Assembly (NCBI GenBank): GCA_009702845.1
Contig: WLHG01000030.1
Location: 1-8,762, forward strand
From: Actinomycetota bacterium
GTDB taxonomy: Bacteria; Actinomycetota; Actinomycetes; Nanopelagicales; Nanopelagicaceae
Length of the DNA: 8,762 nucleotides
Direction: 5' to 3'
Part shown: positions 7,208-8,762 of the stretch, piece by piece
Numbering within the stretch: the first letter of the stretch is position 1
How the letters are laid out: each line of letters starts with the position of its first letter
Position numbers and translations under genes: made by a program
The notes under the pieces: generated by a model
What the model was told of the DNA's origin: nothing
Seen by the model: the letters and a program-made list of their open reading frames with translations, nothing else
Databases searched by the model: none

Positions 7208-8644
7208 TTAATCTAGTTGGCTTTTGCGCATTGCCACAAACTCATCGAGCTCTTGGCGCATGCGCGGATCCATCTCTGGTGCAACGTAATCCTCTAACTT
7301 CTTCTTATAAATCTCGGCAGCGCGCATCTTCGTATCTTTGGCCCCTAATCGGCTCCAACGCTCGAAGTTATCGCTATTGGTTAAGAATGGTCGGTAGAAA
7401 CAGTCGCGGAATCGCTCCATTGTGTGCGCCGCTCCTAAGAAGTGGCCGCCATGGCCGACCTCAAGGTGGGCATCAAAGGCTAGAGATTCGACGTTGAATT
7501 CAAGGGGTGTGAACTCAGTCATCAGAGATTGAAGAATCTCGATATCCAGAACGAATTTTTCATAGCAAGAGACGAGGCCACCCTCTAGCCAACCAGCTGT
7601 ATGCATTACCCAGTTTGTACCAGAGAGAAAGGTTGGCATCATCGTCATCATGGATTGATATGCCGATTGCGCATCTACTGTCTGTGAAGAGTTTAAGCCG
7701 CCGCCGCCACGAAATGGCAGGTTGAAGCTGCGTGCGATCTGGCCAGTACACAAAAGTCCGATACCAGATTCAGGAGTTCCAAACTGCGGTGAACCCGACT
7801 GCATATCGATATTTGAAAGAAATGAACCAAAGACGATTGGGCATCCTGGATTGAGAGTTTGAGCAAGTGCGATTCCAGTTAACGCCTCGGCGATCTGTTG
7901 TGCCAGAGTTGCTGGAATTGTTACCGGGCTCATTGCGCCCATCAGTAAGAATGGTGTTACGACAACCGGCTGACCGGCGAGAACATATTCGCGCAGGGAG
8001 TCCAGCATGCGATCATCCCATCGAAGCGGTGAATTACAGTTAACAAGAGAAATAAGCGCTGGAGTCTCAACAATTGCATTTCGTCCACCGTGGATAATCT
8101 CTGCCATCTTAATAACATCTTTAGCATTCTCGGCCGTTACAACGTTGCCCATAAAGAACTTATCAGTCAACGTTGCTGCAGCGTATGCCATGTCTAAGTG
8201 ACGCGAATCAAGGGATAGATCATTAGGTTCGCAGACGACACCGCCGACGCTATCTAGCGCATCGAATGACTGGGCGAGCTTACAAAAATTTTCATAGTCG
8301 TTAAAAGTTGCATCGCGTCGAATATCGCCTTCGCGTACAAATGGCGGACCATATACGCCGCCGAAGACCATCGAATTGCCGCCAATGTGAACGTTGTTTT
8401 TAGGATTGCGAGCGCGCAGATTGAATTCACTGGGGGCCAGTGCGCACTGCTTCAAAATCCAATCGGGATCGAACTTAACATTGTCTCCCTCTACCGTCTG
8501 TCCAGCATCGCGCAAGACATCGATCGCCCACGGTGACATGAACTCGATACCGATTTCAGAGACGATGCGGCGCCAGCCCAGCGTTAGCGTCGCCATAGAC
8601 TCTTGGCTCAAGATTTCATATCGAGGCATCCGATTTTCAAACAT
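7208..8644 (-). CDS. MttB-family (COG5598) methyltransferase, non-pyrrolysine; probable glycine betaine demethylase
   Basis: Member of the trimethylamine methyltransferase superfamily, in which methylamine or betaine methyl groups are moved to a corrinoid protein. The 478-residue product is close to usual family length. Recognisable family stretches include MATLTLGWRRIVSEIGIEF near 17-35, FGGVYGPPFVREGD near 94-107, GQIARSFNLPFRGGGG near 301-316, VDAQSAYQSMM near 323-333 and AHLEVGHGGHFLGAAHTM near 392-409. True MttB contains pyrrolysine encoded by an in-frame UAG; here the reading frame is open with no internal UAG, as in MtgB-type glycine betaine methyltransferases. It heads the operon, ahead of betB and the transporter, which suggests glycine betaine or a related quaternary amine as substrate and dimethylglycine as product. 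The start is supported by AAGGAG at 8651-8656, six bases before ATG. No corrinoid-protein or methyltetrahydrofolate-forming partner is visible. The family assignment is firm; the substrate is inferred. Confidence 0.85.
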   Translation of the reverse strand: MFENRMPRYEILSQESMATLTLGWRRIVSEIGIEFMSPWAIDVLRDAGQTVEGDNVKFDPDWILKQCALAPSEFNLRARNPKNNVHIGGNSMVFGGVYGPPFVREGDIRRDATFNDYENFCKLAQSFDALDSVGGVVCEPNDLSLDSRHLDMAYAAATLTDKFFMGNVVTAENAKDVIKMAEIIHGGRNAIVETPALISLVNCNSPLRWDDRMLDSLREYVLAGQPVVVTPFLLMGAMSPVTIPATLAQQIAEALTGIALAQTLNPGCPIVFGSFLSNIDMQSGSPQFGTPESGIGLLCTGQIARSFNLPFRGGGGLNSSQTVDAQSAYQSMMTMMPTFLSGTNWVMHTAGWLEGGLVSCYEKFVLDIEILQSLMTEFTPLEFNVESLAFDAHLEVGHGGHFLGAAHTMERFRDCFYRPFLTNSDNFERWSRLGAKDTKMRAAEIYKKKLEDYVAPEMDPRMRQELDEFVAMRKSQLD

Positions 8645-8647
8645 TAA

Positions 8648-8690
8648 ATTCTCCTTCTGCGCCTATTGACCGCTGGACATAAAGGAGAAT
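8648..8690 (-). repeat. Inverted repeat covering the Shine-Dalgarno of the MttB-family gene
   Basis: ATTCTCCTT at 8648-8656 and AAGGAGAAT at 8682-8690 form a perfect 9-bp inverted repeat with a 25-base spacer. In the minus-strand transcript the upstream arm (ATTCUCCUU) would pair with the whole ribosome binding site AAGGAGAAU just before the ATG. A small inner GCG/CGC pairing could shorten the loop. If transcription begins to the right of 8690, the hairpin could limit translation of the first operon gene. The arms are AU-rich and the pairing may be only moderately stable. A chance match of anti-Shine-Dalgarno sequence is possible. Confidence 0.45.
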
Positions 8691-8702
8691 ACCCTTAGAT
8701 AG

Positions 8703-8729
8703 TGGAACAGTGGTTCCATATTATGGAAC
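8703..8729. promoter_or_regulatory. Overlapping palindromes, probable operator for an IclR-family or similar regulator
   Basis: Three alternating half-sites are visible: TGGAAC (8703-8708), GTTCCA (8713-8718) and TGGAAC (8724-8729). The right pair makes a perfect 17-bp palindrome, GTTCCATATTATGGAAC (8713-8729, 8-bp arms around one central base). The left pair makes TGGAAC-N4-GTTCCA. TGGAA/TTCCA half-sites are typical of IclR-family operators. The site lies between divergent genes, 17 bases before the start of the rightward gene and 58 bases before the leftward operon start codon. This position would allow one regulator to control both the operon and its own gene. The minus-strand hexamer CATAAT (8720-8725), inside the palindrome, could be a -10 element for the operon, which would make binding repressive. 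The identity of the regulator is inference, since its gene lies outside the window. Confidence 0.7.
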
Positions 8730-8745
8730 ACATTCTGGAGGGCAT

Positions 8746-8762
8746 ATGAGTGAGTTAGTAAG
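8746..8762 (+). CDS. Start of a divergent gene, probably the cluster's transcriptional regulator (partial)
   Basis: Only the first codons are present: ATG AGT GAG TTA GTA, giving MSELV. A purine-rich ribosome binding site, GGAGGG at 8737-8742, lies three bases upstream, which supports a real start. Divergent orientation next to a palindromic operator suggests a regulator of the betaine operon, with the IclR family as the best guess from the operator half-sites. Nothing in the few visible residues tests this. Confidence 0.5.

Noticed and set aside
7117..7497. Plus-strand open frame of 126 codons spanning the junction of the methyltransferase-family and betB genes
   Set aside because: Antisense to two well-supported genes. 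The translation has no domain-like pattern.
7208..8644. Pyrrolysine-encoding MttB
   Set aside because: No in-frame UAG interrupts the 478-codon frame, so pyrrolysine use is not indicated.
8663..8680. Five-codon upstream reading frame (MSSGQ, stop) in the operon leader on the minus strand
   Set aside because: The ATG is preceded by CUCCUUU, not by a Shine-Dalgarno sequence, so translation as a leader peptide is not supported.
8666..8701. Plus-strand promoter for the divergent gene built on TTGACC (8666-8671)
   Set aside because: TTGACC is a good -35 match, but the hexamers at suitable spacing (ATACCC, GAATAC) are poor -10 elements, and TAGATA is too far away.

Overview
The window is one accessory-metabolism cluster for quaternary amines. 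Six genes lie head to tail on the minus strand, and the first 17 bases of a divergent gene sit at the right edge. Base composition is moderate (no G+C extreme). Start sites are often preceded by AGGAG-type Shine-Dalgarno sequences, and the solute-binding protein is a lipoprotein. A fused double permease, a GbsA-like betaine aldehyde dehydrogenase and moderate G+C would suit a small-genome aquatic actinobacterium such as the freshwater Nanopelagicales (acI) group. That assignment is an impression from protein style, not a demonstrated one.

Layout in the direction of transcription (right to left): (1) a divergent control region at 8645-8745 with a strong overlapping palindrome of the kind bound by IclR-family regulators, and an inverted repeat that would cover the ribosome binding site of the first gene; (2) 7208-8644, a trimethylamine methyltransferase (MttB/COG5598) family protein with no in-frame amber codon, so a non-pyrrolysine member like the glycine betaine methyltransferase MtgB; (3) 5722-7200, betaine aldehyde dehydrogenase; (4) 4681-5709, glycine betaine/proline-type ABC ATPase with a short CBS tail; (5) 2753-4681, a permease in which two full permease domains are fused; (6) 1703-2665, a lipoprotein binding protein of the ProX/OpuAC type; (7) a strong intrinsic terminator at 1644-1685; (8) 1-1621, choline dehydrogenase (GMC flavoprotein), cut off by the left edge only a few residues before its usual end.

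Together the genes describe uptake of choline and/or glycine betaine, oxidation of choline to betaine aldehyde (BetA) and then glycine betaine (BetB), and probably removal of one methyl group from glycine betaine by the MttB-like protein. The last step is inference: no corrinoid protein or methyl-corrinoid:folate methyltransferase gene is visible here. The presence of a demethylase-family gene at the head of the operon favours a catabolic role (carbon, nitrogen or one-carbon supply) over pure osmoprotection.

The most notable items are the non-pyrrolysine MttB homologue coupled to a complete choline-oxidation and transport operon, the three alternating TGGAAC half-sites, the possible Shine-Dalgarno-masking hairpin in the leader, and the terminator placed just 22 bases before the betA start codon. 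No RNA genes, mobile elements, CRISPR arrays or gene-free stretches above 300 bases were seen.
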